A stretch of DNA of 64,000 bases. Origin: Parelaphostrongylus tenuis. Taxonomy: Eukaryota > Nematoda > Chromadorea > Rhabditida > Metastrongylidae. The DNA lies in assembly GCA_019055375.1 (NCBI GenBank), contig JAHQIW010000784.1, positions 1-64,000 on the forward strand, written 5' to 3'. The notes under the pieces are model-generated. The model saw nothing but the letters and a program-made list of their open reading frames with translations, made no database searches and was not told the origin of the DNA. Below are positions 1 to 11,050 of the stretch, in pieces (position 1 is the first letter of the stretch; each line of letters begins with the position of its first letter). The translations under genes and the position numbers were made by a program.

Positions 1-466
1 TCATCTCATAATTATATTTGAGCCAACATGCCATGTGGTCTGATAATGGGCTCTTGTATAGCTCGATACACGCATTTCGACCTCACAGCTCGTCAGTCAG
101 GCAGGATCCGCCGTCTTTCAGTCTTTTTAGCCAATCCTCTCGAGAGCTCTATTCTCCCTATGAAGAGGTAAGTGATGACGAACAATTTACACTGTAAGTG
201 AAGTGAATTTATCACCGAGCGTACAGTGTTGCACAGTCGATTGCTCTTTCGTTAGTATTTTTATAATAGTATACCTTTATTTCGAGTGTTTCATCAAGAC
301 CATGCTCAAAGTTCAATATATCTCATAATTATAATTTGAGCTAACATGTCGTGTGGTCTGGTAATGGATAACACTTAACGTATTGTGTGGATAACGTGTA
401 TCGGGCTGTTCGAGAGCCCATTACCAGACCAAATAACATGGTTGGCTCAAATGTTGATAATGAGAC
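1..466 (-). mobile_element. Hammerhead family A element, tandem minus units with an inverted plus-strand piece
   Basis: On the minus strand the same segment (AGACCAC-type box, GGCTCAAA, TTTGAGC, ATAAAGGTATA) occurs twice, with the GGTCTG box at 355-360 and again at 37-42, so the repeat period is about 318 bp. Between them is a full monomer that includes a hammerhead-like core at about 49-114 on minus (CTGACGA and GAAA present, GUA site, but stems II and III degraded). From about 395 to 466 a plus-strand fragment starts inside the ribozyme (CGTGTATCGGGC) and continues into the downstream box; its continuation is at 915-975, after an inserted tRNA-like foldback. The left end of the element lies outside the window. 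Seen directly: the repeat copies and the core motifs. Inferred: that this is a multimeric copy of the unit found at 48.6 kb. Confidence 0.7.
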
Positions 467-907
467 AAATTTCGTTTTTATTTAACCGCTTATAGCGGTA
501 GTATGATGTTCCAAATAAATATCCACTGATGTAGAGCAATGTCCAAGACCATCGCGTCGGCGGGACTAGAACCCGCACCTCACTCTTTCCTGGAATGCGT
601 GCTCTATCCGTTACACTACTGACGCCCATTTTGCACATCGCTCTTTTTACGCTTCAGCGCACCTATCTGCCAGCCGCCAGCCGTCAAGGGCCTGGCCCGG
701 GTAGTCGGTCACGACATTGAACCCAGTAACGCTGACAGATATCGGATACTAAAGATCAAATGATGTTCCTTTTTATCACTGGATATATACTTCAATGGAT
801 ATTCATTTGAAACATCATACCACCGTTATAAGCGGTTAAATGAAATTTGCAATTTGTTAATTTGGTTGATTGTTACTTTGCACATTGCTCTACATCAGTG
901 GATATTT
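467..907 (-). mobile_element. Foldback element T1 carrying a tRNA-like cloverleaf
   Basis: Outer parts are inverted repeats: the stretch near 478-541 (AACCGCTTATAGCGGTAGTA, then ATCCACTGATGTAGAGCAAT) reappears in reverse complement near 800-907. It is flanked by the direct repeat ATGAGAC (460-466 and 908-914) and interrupts a family A element whose tail resumes at 915. On minus, 625-554 folds as a tRNA-like cloverleaf, with acceptor GCGTC/GACGC, T stem GCGGG/CCCGC with loop TTCTAGT, and A-box-like TAGTGTAACGG. The anticodon loop lacks T33, so this is a tRNA-derived sequence r​ather than a clear tRNA gene. Related copies lie at 7.99, 37.64 and 51.7-52.3 kb. Confidence 0.65.
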
Positions 908-914
908 ATGAGAC

Positions 915-975
915 ATATTGAAATTTGAGCATGCTCTTAATATAACACTCTAAATAAAAGTATAATCACCTGGTG
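915..975 (+). repeat. Tail of a family A element, split from 395-466 by T1
   Basis: The sequence ATTGAAATTTGAGC, then CTCTAAATAAAAGTATAAT, matches the distal part of the family A unit (compare 49015-49061). Together with 395-466 it forms one plus-strand fragment interrupted by the foldback at 467-907. Confidence 0.6.
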
Positions 976-2993
976 TACTGAGATCGATAGACAACAGTCC
1001 TCACGATGTGAGGAAGTGTTAGTTGTCGCATCGAGTCAATTCCAGTGCACGCAGCACCGCTCGGAATGGGGTTTCTTATCAACCCGACATTACAACGATC
1101 ACACATTGCAAGATCATCTACCGGTGGATCGTCGATGCGGACAGATTCGCAACTGAACAAGACGAAGACGTCGAGACGCCAAGCATAACTGTTAGTTAAA
1201 AATCAGCTAAGAAATCTCAGAAAAAAAAACCATTCATAATTGTCGTTGTAATTGCATAATGTAAAAATTGACCAACCGTACCGTATCTCGTTACTTCAAC
1301 ATTGACTACACAATTCACTATGTATTTGATAGATTTCAATACCTTTATAGCAAATTTTGAAGTTTAAACGGAATCGATAAAAGTAACTCTACAAGTATAT
1401 TACCAGTAAATTGATAGAGACTTATTCAGGTATAACACTGGAAGTAGGCGAATGAAGTGATGAGGCAGATCGGAGATATAACAAGAGAGGAACGGATGTT
1501 GAATCGCTGATAGCTCGTCATTATAAAGAGCAGTATAGCTCAGTGTCTCCTCAAGACAACAAATCGACGATATCTTACATGACACCATTAGAAGAACATG
1601 ATGAAGAGTTGGTCGCACGCATAATCTAAAAGTATCTTCTTTCGTAACGTGAGATATTGTGACATTGATGGGCTTGACATAACATAGCAGTTAGTTTAAC
1701 TTTTGCATAGCAGAAAAGCTAATTCTACCAATAATGGATCCTGTGATGCTCAATAAGAACACTTTGCTATAATTCTAAAGGTTAATGTAAACAGTTGATC
1801 ATCTGTGAACCTACATAACTCTATCTCACGAACTAGTCCTCAGAGCCTAAGCAAAACTGTTATATCTTCTTCAGAAGCGATGGCTGCGATCTCGGCGCGT
1901 TCGCCTTCCTCAGAGCCTAGACGTATTACTCCATACTGTATATTAATATCTAATATTAATGCAAGCGAAAAACAGTAAAATCTGATCCAAGAACATTTTA
2001 AAAACGACCCATTGAGGAAAGCACATCGTTTACTTTCTTAATATAATAAGATCACTCCTGGTACTGTTCACACACCTTCAAATAATGGACCTTACCCAGC
2101 CCAGAAAATCAGTATGAGATAAGTCGGCATATCATGAGTGATGATCAGACTCCTCTATTCTATTCAATTTTTGATTTTCGAAATCGTCCTAAGAGCCTCA
2201 TGGGTTTTCCGTGCGGATTTTTGACAAGTGCCTCACAATTTTCATCATCACCTCTAAATCGTTATTGTTATGCCTTCGTATCCTTATGTGTACCTAAAGA
2301 GCAGACAAAGTGGTCTGCCCCTTTCGTCAATCTATTCATCACCACATCTCTTACAAAAAATCAGGTCAAGACAACTTCTTAGCACTTTCCACTCCCTTTA
2401 CTCCTCTCTCGACATCTTTATCACCTATCTCTCGCGCAGTACTTTTGGTATTTGTAAATGAATTCAATCTATTTTCCTTCTGTTGCTCATTCGCTGCACA
2501 AACCTCTTTCGCAACATCTTTTGCATTCAAAAAACATTTCGGTACTTTTCCGATATCCGTACTCTGTTTCAACTCCTCGTGAAGAAACGCATTTTTAGGC
2601 TTCCTCAAAGTTTTAGTAATCGTTCAATAGCACACATCAAAAGACCTTCAATGGTATTCTAATTTGAAAATGACTCCATTATTACGCTAAACTATCGAAA
2701 ATAAATCATGTTCCTCACACAAACATGTCTCGCTGAATAAAGCTATTTCTATAATCTTTCAACAACTAATCGATAGATAAAATTTTGCTGATTCCAATGA
2801 ACTTATTTCGTCTCTGAAAACAACTTCCTATTGGGCTGCAACAACAAAGAAGATTGGATTTTGCAAAATTATATCATTTTCGTCATCCGCAGCATTTTTC
2901 GATCCCCTAAGAAAAACGAGATTTTGCTTTTTTTTTCTTAAGTTCTAATAACTATCTAATAGCTCAAGTCTCAAAGATTTTAATTGTGCAATT
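976..2993. other. No gene recognised
   Basis: AT-rich sequence with stop codons in all frames apart from short ORFs. No splice-bounded coding stretch, tRNA or known repeat was recognised here. Confidence 0.4.
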
Positions 2994-3016
2994 GGCTTAG
3001 GCTTAGGCTTAGGCTT
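2994..3016 (+). repeat. Interstitial TTAGGC telomere-type repeat
   Basis: Three exact tandem copies of TTAGGC (997-1014 relative to 2000, i.e. 2997-3014) with partial units on both sides. TTAGGC is the telomere hexamer of nematodes such as Caenorhabditis and Ascaris. It lies just outside the duplicated target site of the family A element that begins at 3109. Confidence 0.8.
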
Positions 3017-3108
3017 CAGCACAGCAATCACATGTTATATCTTAAATCGGCGAAGTGAAAGACATTATTTTGCAGCTATACATCAACGATGAAATCTTTT
3101 TTGAAGAT

Positions 3109-3447
3109 ATTTTATCATATTATACCTTTCCTTCGAGTGCTTTATTAAGACCACGCTCAAATTTCAATAGATCCTTTCATTATTATTTGAGCCAACATGT
3201 CATGTGGTCTAGGTAAAGGCTCTTGTACAGCCCGAGACACGGCGACGTTGTGTTCTGTCGTCTCTGTCATGGGGGTTTGAAACGATTTCACGCTAAACAA
3301 CAGAGTGTTTTCGCACTCGATTGCCAGCTGGCTGGTATGATGGTAGTGGCCCGGCTGATGAGTCTGTAAGGACGAAACACGTGCCTTGGGCTGTACAAGA
3401 GCCTTTACCAGACCACATGACATGTTGGCTCAAATAATAATGAGAGG
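3109..3447 (+). mobile_element. Hammerhead family A element with 15-bp target-site duplication
   Basis: The direct repeat ATCTTTTTTGAAGAT flanks the element at 3094-3108 and 3448-3462. The left part is in minus orientation, starting inside the ATAAAGGTATAA box and running to the AGACCAC box near 3205. The right part is plus and includes a hammerhead at about 3349-3400. That ribozyme has an intact core (CTGATGA at 3355-3361, GAAA), stem II GTCT-GTAA-GGAC, and stem I GCCCGG with TTGGGC. The base at the required U before the cleavage site is C (3384), so it is probably inactive. Confidence 0.75.
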
Positions 3448-3769
3448 ATCTTTTTTGAAGATTTTGAGAAATCTGGCCGTCACAGCTAATAGCTCTCAGG
3501 TCAGTGAATTAGACGATGGAGCATCATCCACATCAGTCAACACCGGCTCAGGGGTGACTCGTCGAGTAGCGTGGAAACGCCTTTGTCCCGAATCCTTTAA
3601 TTACAGCCGAGTTGGAGTACGGAATAACGCTTTCCACTACTGGCGGAATCTGGTGGACTTATTTGGAGTCTTCATGAACGGTGTTTGAGATCCACTTGTG
3701 GAGCACGTAAAAGTCCTCGGCTATCAAAAAATCAAAGATTGGGAAAAGACGACGGAGGGTGTCATTCAT

Positions 3770-3960
3770 AATTTAATTTATTTTTACAGCGTTACAAAAA
3801 GGCTTTTTCAAAAACCGGCCACGCACGGCTCTAGCCAGAAATCTAAGCTTTTCACCGATTACTAACACTCCTACGAAAAGTTTCAGACAACGAATGAGAT
3901 CAGTTTTCTCTTGTCGCCCTCTAACAATGTAAACTTTATTTCTTCAGGTACGAGCGCATC
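3770..3960. repeat. Dispersed repeat E, copy 1
   Basis: The region around TACAGCGTTACAAAA, then CTTTTTCAAAAACCGGCC, then ACTAACACTCCTACGAAAA, recurs with similar order at 36220-36400 and 42950-43120 and in part near 57480-57560. No coding content was recognised. It may be a non-autonomous DNA element; its boundaries are uncertain. Confidence 0.5.
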
Positions 3961-4564
3961 CTCTCCATTTCGTCTATAACACACTGATGCTGAAGGGTGA
4001 TAGAAGGCTTGCTCGAACAAAGTACAAAGAAAAGTCGAGTCCGAGGAGGTCATTCAAGCCTGTTTTGAGGAGAAGATTCTCCATAAACGACAACTAACAG
4101 AGTGTTTGAAAAGATTCCACGCGAAGACCGTCAGCGATGTGAGTGCTATAAAGAGATGTTGGCTAAAAAAGGCATTTCTTATTTAAAATCGTGCTGAAAG
4201 CACAAATACTAGGTGTGTTCGATGTAAAACGCACTTCTACTCAGAGTGTTGTGATCCGACTCTGTAGCCCCGGCGACGTTACCTAGTTGCTGTTTCTAAT
4301 CAGAAACAGATATTTCATAAGTATTCATTGTATTTGTATTGCACTGATTGCTTAATGGTATTATTTGATTTGTACTATTGTTTTTGCTTTCCTGTGTTAT
4401 GTAATGTGTAAATATAATATGTTGTCATAAGTTGCAGATTGTTGAAAACTATTCTTATAAACTGCGGATTGTTGAATAAACGGTGACGAATAAATTATGA
4501 GGATTGATCGCTTGTGTTACGGTAATACTATAAAAGAAATGGTGTGGGCTGGTGTCCCAGTGAT

Positions 4565-4880
4565 TCGAGCAAAAAGGTTAAAAGGATAAAGCTCTCAGCG
4601 TTGAGCAATCACTAAAGGATGCGCCATGCATCTCGTCTTCAAAATCGAACTTTGTTTGAGTGATCGAACGCATATGTGGCCATTACAATAACTCGCGGTG
4701 ACGTCCCGCTGTATCGAATCAGTGGTGCTTATTCTCCCAGACAAGTGTGAGACTAGTGTGATACTAATTTACCGACTCCTGAGGGAAGGATGGCTTTGCG
4801 GGCCATGAACTTGAAATCGAACCATCGATCTTATGTGCGTCGCAGACATCCCTTACCACTGCACCACATGCGCGCGAATA
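4565..4880 (-). mobile_element. tRNA-derived SINE, copy 1
   Basis: On minus it begins with a tRNA-like head (GTGGTGCAGTGGTAAGGGA for box A, GATGGTTCGATTTC for box B). The body has TCGGTAAATTAG, TCTCACACTTGTCTGGGAG and GTTACTGTAATGGCC-type segments, and a 3' end rich in CTTTATCC. The same order is seen at 14005, 15967, 40005 (minus), 47650 and 58428. Confidence 0.75.
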
Positions 4881-5057
4881 ATTTCAAAACTTCATCCAAA
4901 ACACTGCAATTTTGAGGGGAGAGATTCTCAAATTTTCGAGCATATTATGGCGAAAACAAGAAGAACAGACGTGATTGGAGCGGGCGGGGTGAGGGGGTGG
5001 AGCCAGACACGCTCCTTGGCCCTTGGTAGTCAAACGTTTGAAACATCTAAAGTATTT

Positions 5058-5121
5058 TACCCGTCACCAAACAAATTTGAACGCGATTGTACCCGTCACC
5101 AAACAAATTTGAACGCGATTG
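5058..5121 (+). repeat. 32-bp tandem duplication
   Basis: Two exact adjacent copies of a 32-bp unit that starts TACCCGTCACCAAACAAATT (5058-5089 and 5090-5121). Confidence 0.9.
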
Positions 5122-6840
5122 GGAGGCTAAAGTGTCGGCTCTTCTTTCGTTCTCAATAATTCAAATGCCTCAAGTTGCTATGAATTACATAGCTATGACA
5201 AGAAAGAGGAATCGTTAAATAACGAAAGTCAGAGACTGTGGGCATACTACTACTGCAATGTTGCTTATCAAAAATGACCTTCATTTTGTTGCACCCATTA
5301 ATTTAAGCGAAGTTATTAATAACTTTGAATGAAGTTGTTACCAAAGATCATTTGATATGGATGATAACTAATCACAAATTCGCCCTCATCAGTTCACAAT
5401 GATTCGATCCACAATGACTCGATTGTCTACAGCCCCGGTTCACTACAATTTCGGTCCTCGTATCCTATCTGCCTCGGAGAGTAATGGGGAGCATTTTTAC
5501 GAACACTATATTAGCCACAATAAAATATTTTCTAGCTGTCACTTCGCCCAGAAACTCATTGGATGTTTCCCGCATACTGTTCCATTCAAATTCTCACCTA
5601 TTACAAGCTGCTAGTCGTTGCGAGAAGAACACACACCACGCCTACTGATTGCCTCGCGGCGAAGTCCCGCCAATTCAACCAGAGCCCAGGTTTCGTGTTT
5701 GAATTATTATACCTGCTCAGCAACAGCTACATAGTGAATGCCAGTGTCAACGGGGACAACGCCGAAAGTTGGCTCCAGAAGCGCGTGAAAAGCGTTTGAG
5801 CGATTTAGTTCCCCTTCGTCCAGAATAACGCTCAGCATTACATCGTGAGGTCGACTCTCCAAAGGAACTAAACTGGACAACTGTGGCACATCCACCGTAT
5901 ATCACTAACACGATTAAATCTTTCAATCCTTGAATCAGCATCCGCGAAAGAAAAATTCAAGGACTAGAAATAGCTCAAAAATGGCCTCACCAATTTCTTT
6001 AATCGCGAGCCTTATTCTTTCTGGGAGCAAAGCATCCAGTCTTTGTCCAGTATATGATGCATATCATTGATCATAATGTTGATTACATTGTGGATTAGTT
6101 GATCTCTTGAAATAAATAACAATTAAATTGCAAAAGGTGTCGAAAGGAGAAAAACTTATAGGACAACGCGATAACTCACGAGTTTTACAACATATATGAC
6201 TCATTGCATTAAAGAACTTCTCATTCTTTTAGGTGTTCTATCCTACACCTTTTTATTACTTTGATAAGATATGACAGAATTTTTCGAGACTTGTTTGCTT
6301 TTTTTGAGAGTTGAATTACGGCAATGTTGTCTGCTAAATACTGATAAGAGAGCCACTGTTTGATTTGAATACTTTCTATAAGTACCAAAGATTTATGATT
6401 CAATCTCACTTCGAGCAAACTAAACGTTTCATACATTAAGTTTGATAAATTAGTGCCATCTTAGATATTAAGAACAGAAAAAAGCTACTTTATAGAACGT
6501 TTGGTTTTCCTTGAGTGGGTAAGCTAGGTAAGTTGACTCGACAAGTAAAAATAACCAGGTCGCTCGTCGAGTGTGTCTAAGCTCTATATCTCAGTTGATT
6601 TTTTAATCTAAGTAACGTCCATTTCTCTCATTGTGTCACATAACATCGGTGACTTCTCCCATATGAGTGCTAAAAAGTTGTGGTTTTTGCTTAATGAGCG
6701 GAATGCTAAATTGCCTGGTGTTAGATTCTTAATGAATACGAATGCTAACCGGATACTTGCTGTTAGATCAAAACTAAATCAAAAGATCGACTGTTTTAGA
6801 ACCCTGTAAAAAAACATTCACAATAATTCCAGAAAAGATT
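5122..6840. other. No gene recognised
   Basis: Short ORFs only. No consistent splice-bounded reading frame and no repeat family was recognised by eye. Confidence 0.35.
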
Positions 6841-6986
6841 GCTTTAAGCTCAAAAACGAGGTTGTTACGCCAGGGTCATACACCGGTGTTTCGGAGGTTG
6901 GGGCGGGGGTCACTGACGAGGAGGACGAACCCCCGAAACACCGGTGTATGACCCTGGCGTAACAACCTCGTTTTTGAGCTTAAAGC
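6841..6986. repeat. Perfect 54-bp inverted repeat with GC-rich 38-bp spacer
   Basis: The arm at 6841-6894 (GCTTTAAGCTCAAAAACGAG to ACACCGGTGTTTCGG) is the exact reverse complement of 6933-6986. The spacer at 6895-6932 is G-rich then C-rich (GGGGCGGGGG), unlike the surrounding AT-rich DNA. No mismatch was found between the arms, so the structure is recent or maintained. The downstream flank (7005-7140) resembles 18190-18330, which suggests it sits in a dispersed element. Confidence 0.9.
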
Positions 6987-7776
6987 ATTCTTTTTTGGTG
7001 TTAACCGGATAATTACACATCATGTGGTATAGTACGTCTAGGATCTGACGAAGGCATAGTCGTTGGAACGTCAGCATTCGATTTTCAAAAACAAGAAAAG
7101 GCCGTCGATCCCGTACCAATGTTGATCGAAGAAAAGGACAATTTATAAGAAATGCCACAGTCTCAAGAATTTGTTTTTTCTTCCTCATCGGCCACAAATG
7201 AAACTTAGTGTAATGAACAGAAGCGCATCTTCTTGCTGCATACGACGACTATAGTAGCTTTGATCGATTTTGAACTGTGTATTTTGCTATCGACGTCTTT
7301 AAATTTCAAAAGAACCTAAAGCTAGCCAAAGTGTTTTAAAACAAATATACTCAGAGGTAATAACGCGTTGAACTGAGTCAAGCCGCCTTGATAACATTTA
7401 AATTCCACTAATAATATTATTTTTTCCACAACATCGTGGCAGCAGTGCAGCAATTGACGATACCGTTAGATTGTAATTACACTGATCTATTTTGTCTTCT
7501 GCCATCGCACAGAAATTTCCCTCCAGTGTAAAAGATCATTTCTCATAAAACATCTGTGATACCGACTAATTCAAATAAATAGTGAATTGTCGTAACTGTT
7601 ATATTCTGCGGGACGAAACTAATTAATTATTCTTTTACTTTGATGATTTCATAAGAAATTGTGATTATTTTTGTGCAGTTATTCAGAAATGTGTAACCGG
7701 AATGTTCTCAAGTAGGTGGCTGATTGAATAAGACCTCACTACCATAACGACATAGTCATTGGTTAGGTATTAGATT

Positions 7777-8632
7777 GAGGAAAAAGTTCCTTAAAACCCA
7801 CTGAAAATGCTGTTCAAAGTTTACAAAAAAATTCAAAGTTTATGCATAAATGCATAAATTCAATCTAAAACAAGAACAATTATTTCCAAAATGCAGATAA
7901 TCATAACCACAATCTTTTGTCAACAATCTGCAATTTTCCAGTCTAGATTCTTTTTTTTTATTTCGAGTGCCACTTGCAGTGGTATGATATTACAGTATAC
8001 ACAATATGTGGAGTACTGTGTGAAAACGTTTGCGTCAAACAGGATTCGAACCCAGATCTCACTCTTTCCAGGAGCGCATGCTGACCACTGCACTACCGAC
8101 GCTCGTTTTGCAGAGCACTCTTATTTACGCTATAACGCGTTTTTGCACAGTACTCCACATATTGGGTATACTGCAATTTTTCAGATCTTCGTAATACCGT
8201 TTCTTGGGCTTTGAATTTAGAATGAAAATCTTAACATACCCCTTCATTTCGAACAAATATCTCAAATCGTTGTCCATGCAGGAATTGTTCCATTGAGTGG
8301 AAAAGACCATAATAGGACGGCGCAACATGTAAACTGTAAGCTGGATGTGGCATGACCTCAATTTCCTTCAACTCATCGAACTTTCTTCACTCTTCTTTAC
8401 GGTGCGTGATTTGGCGTTCTCTTGATGAAACAGCGCGCCCTTTCGACGAAGCTATGTCGGGTACTTTTCCTTCAACGCAGCTTGGAATAGCGTTGCCATA
8501 GTAGCTTCCAACGGAAATATTATTGAGATATTCGCGTAAATTTACAATAATCGACCCTTCGTGAAATAAACATAAAATTTGAATTTTTGGCGAGTGTTAA
8601 AGAACTTTTTCCTTAACCTAGCCTTGCGCTCT
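7777..8632 (-). mobile_element. Decayed mariner element M1 with terminal inverted repeats
   Basis: Ends carry related terminal repeats: AGGAAAAAGTTCCTTAAAAC near 7777 and, on minus, AGGAAAAAGTTCTTTAACAC near 8632. On minus, 8370-8220 reads through a mariner signature, VMPHPAYSLHVAPS then YGLFHSMEQFLHGQRFE, corresponding to the HPPYSPDLAPSDYHLF region just after the second catalytic Asp. Stops and frameshifts are present and a tRNA-like foldback (7989-8177) is inserted. Same terminal-repeat family as 53234-53802 and 62810-63300. Confidence 0.8.
7989..8177 (-). mobile_element. Foldback element T2 with tRNA-like core, nested in mariner
   Basis: Arms at 7989-8020 and 8146-8177 are inverted repeats (GTATACACAATATGTGGAGT against a one-mismatch partner). 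The core on minus contains GTAGTGCAGTGGTCAGCATG and GGGTTCGAATCC, close to pol III box A and box B. It interrupts the mariner relic M1, so it inserted later. Confidence 0.7.
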
Positions 8633-8639
8633 AAAAACG

Positions 8640-10555
8640 ATTCGTCGTGCATATGTAGGGCTTGTCTTCACGAGGCTAACCTACGTTGATTGTTTTTACT
8701 CTTAACCGATTTCGGCATGAGTAGCACGATATTTGTAATATCTAGAAAACTAAGAACACATCCAAAGGTGAATGTTCAAAATACTCAGTGATCATGAGTA
8801 TAACTATTCCTTAGATTATGTAAAGGGAATATAAACTATTAATCAATTATACCTTCATTAATTAGCCTCTACTTCGCATTAAACTACAGCTGTCTCTTTT
8901 CTTTCTGGAAGCTCTACGAACGCTCAGCATTAGAGAAAAGTAGAAGATAGGTGTACATTTTCCAAAGATTATACTTAGCAATACAAGCATAATTTTTGTT
9001 GTATAACTATTTCTTTCTCAAAAATCGTTATCCTCAAAATCCTATAAAAACCATAATACGAATAGTTTGCATTTGCATATCTCTATGTTTGCTCATATTA
9101 CAGCAGAAAATAATCAAACGGCGGAGTCAAATTTATAGAATAATTCTAATGAGAGCTTCCTAATACGCTGTAGTAACGGCAAAGAGAAACTACGTTTCGC
9201 CTTCAGAGTGCGTGCTTCGTTATCGATCATATTCGCCTTTTCAGTAGCGTTTTACAAGTCATTCGATGGCCCAGGAAATGTAGATTCAGTTTATTATTTC
9301 TTTAAACTGATTTTTCAGCGCGCCGTAGCAAGGAAATTTAGATCACATTTCACACCCCAAGTAATTAGTCCGTCGCTTGAACTTCGCAGTGGATGTATTG
9401 GTGCTTGTATAGTAGATTCATAGTCTGGAGACAGTTTATGATAAGAAAGATTTATATGCTAATGAAGGCCTTCTATAAAGATTTTTCTAGTAAAAGTACT
9501 GTCACGTGTCCCAAAAGTCCCACTTTCAACAAGAAGGCCATATCAACGCAGAAACAACGTATCTCCATCTCCTGTTCCATGCACTCTGGTGATATGGAAA
9601 AACGTCATTTAAAAATAAATTTTCTTCAATGAATGACTTTTTCAAGAAGCTTATGTAGTGTGACTTTTAGTGCCCAGTCGGAATAAGTCTGATACAGTCA
9701 ACAATCATCGATTCGTAGAGTACTTCCTTGAAGAAGTTGCAGATTTCTGACTCAAGTTTTCAAACCTTCCACGGATGTTGTTAATCTTTTGTTCAAATAT
9801 TTATTCGGCAATCATTAACTTCTACAATTAGCACCGATAAATTCCAGTTCTCCCTAAACAGTGCCGCTCAACAATTTACTAGCTTTCATAGAAATTTGCT
9901 TGTTACATTCAACAATTCATGTTTCACTGATGTAAAGAAACCCTACTATTCAGAGTTTCAGAATATTTATTTGGACATAATTTCGCCCACAACATCAGCA
10001 ACTAGCAGCTCTACAATGGCCTGCATAAAAGCAAACCATTTTACGTACAGTCCAATTTCTCACAGTAACGTGGAAATTGGGCATAATTACACGCACTACA
10101 ATCACATTGTGTAGAAAATGTGATAGCTGATTTATCTTGAAGCTAATTTGAAACCATCATACTTTGTGAGCTTGATACAGCAGCCAATCCATTGCACTGT
10201 CGAAACATCAGGCTTTGATTGCCAGAAAAGAACAGATGTGTACACCTAAACTGTATAATAGAATTTGAAGCGTGTGTGAATAAATGATAAAACGCGAGTC
10301 CCGCTACAATTACTATTAGGTGTACAAATATGACTCCGCCGTTTTCTTCGGTGTAATAACAGCAAAATGAGCTCATGCAAAATTATTATTTTGCTTGGAA
10401 GCGCATCATAAACGTTGTTTTCCTAAATCAATTTTACATAAAAAAAATATTTTATATAGCAACTGCTGCGCCCGAAAAGAGTTATTTGCGGGAATTGTGC
10501 TCTGCCGATCTATAAACCTCAACTAAGTAAAACTGCATGATTTTGATATCGTTCA
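8640..10555. other. No gene recognised
   Basis: Short ORFs of up to about 80 codons with no matching splice sites or known motif. No repeat family was recognised. Confidence 0.35.
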
Positions 10556-10556
10556 A

Positions 10557-11050
10557 TTATTCATTTTCTTACGAACATTTTGGTATACAACTTGACTATA
10601 CTTGCCTTAAGATGGAGCTTTCGTAGGAATAAATTCTCTTGCTACTCACGCACGAATGGCTCTTAGGGAAGAATGCTAGTGAAGCTGCACGCATAATTAA
10701 TGGAGCTTAGGTTTATGGCGCGGTTACAGAAAAGGCGGCTAGGAAGCGGTTCGCAAAATTCAGAGCTGTAGAGAACACTCTGAAAAATCAGCTGCTCTTG
10801 AGCAGTCTACAGCAAGCTCCATTAACCTTGTGCAGCGCTTCACTAACGTTTTCCTCTACGCGCCATTCGTGCATGAGCAACAAGCGAATTTGTTCCCTTG
10901 ACATCTCCATCTTAGAGCAAGCATAGATAAGATGTATAACAAAATGTTCGCCAGAAAATGTGCAAATGAACGATGCTGATATCATGCAATTTTAATTACT
11001 TCTGGTTGATAAATTTAGTGCTTGTTGCTCTGGTGTCAAAACTTATGGAA
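10557..11050. mobile_element. Head-to-head mariner 5' ends (M2)
   Basis: On plus, from ATG at 10613, the frame reads as a mariner N-terminal helix-turn-helix with stops: HEWLLGKNASEAARIINGA, then AVTEKAARKRFAKFRA. On minus, about 10916 to 10820, a second N-terminus reads MEMSREQIRLLLMHEWRVEE. The two are convergent, forming an imperfect inverted repeat, and 10990-11045 carries the 3' terminal segment (ATTACTTCTGGTTGATAAAT) also found at the end of M4 (21728). Not functional. Confidence 0.75.

Noticed and set aside
3157..3688. ORFs of 88 and 100 codons
   Set aside because: They read through the inverted arms of a hammerhead element and are not protein genes.
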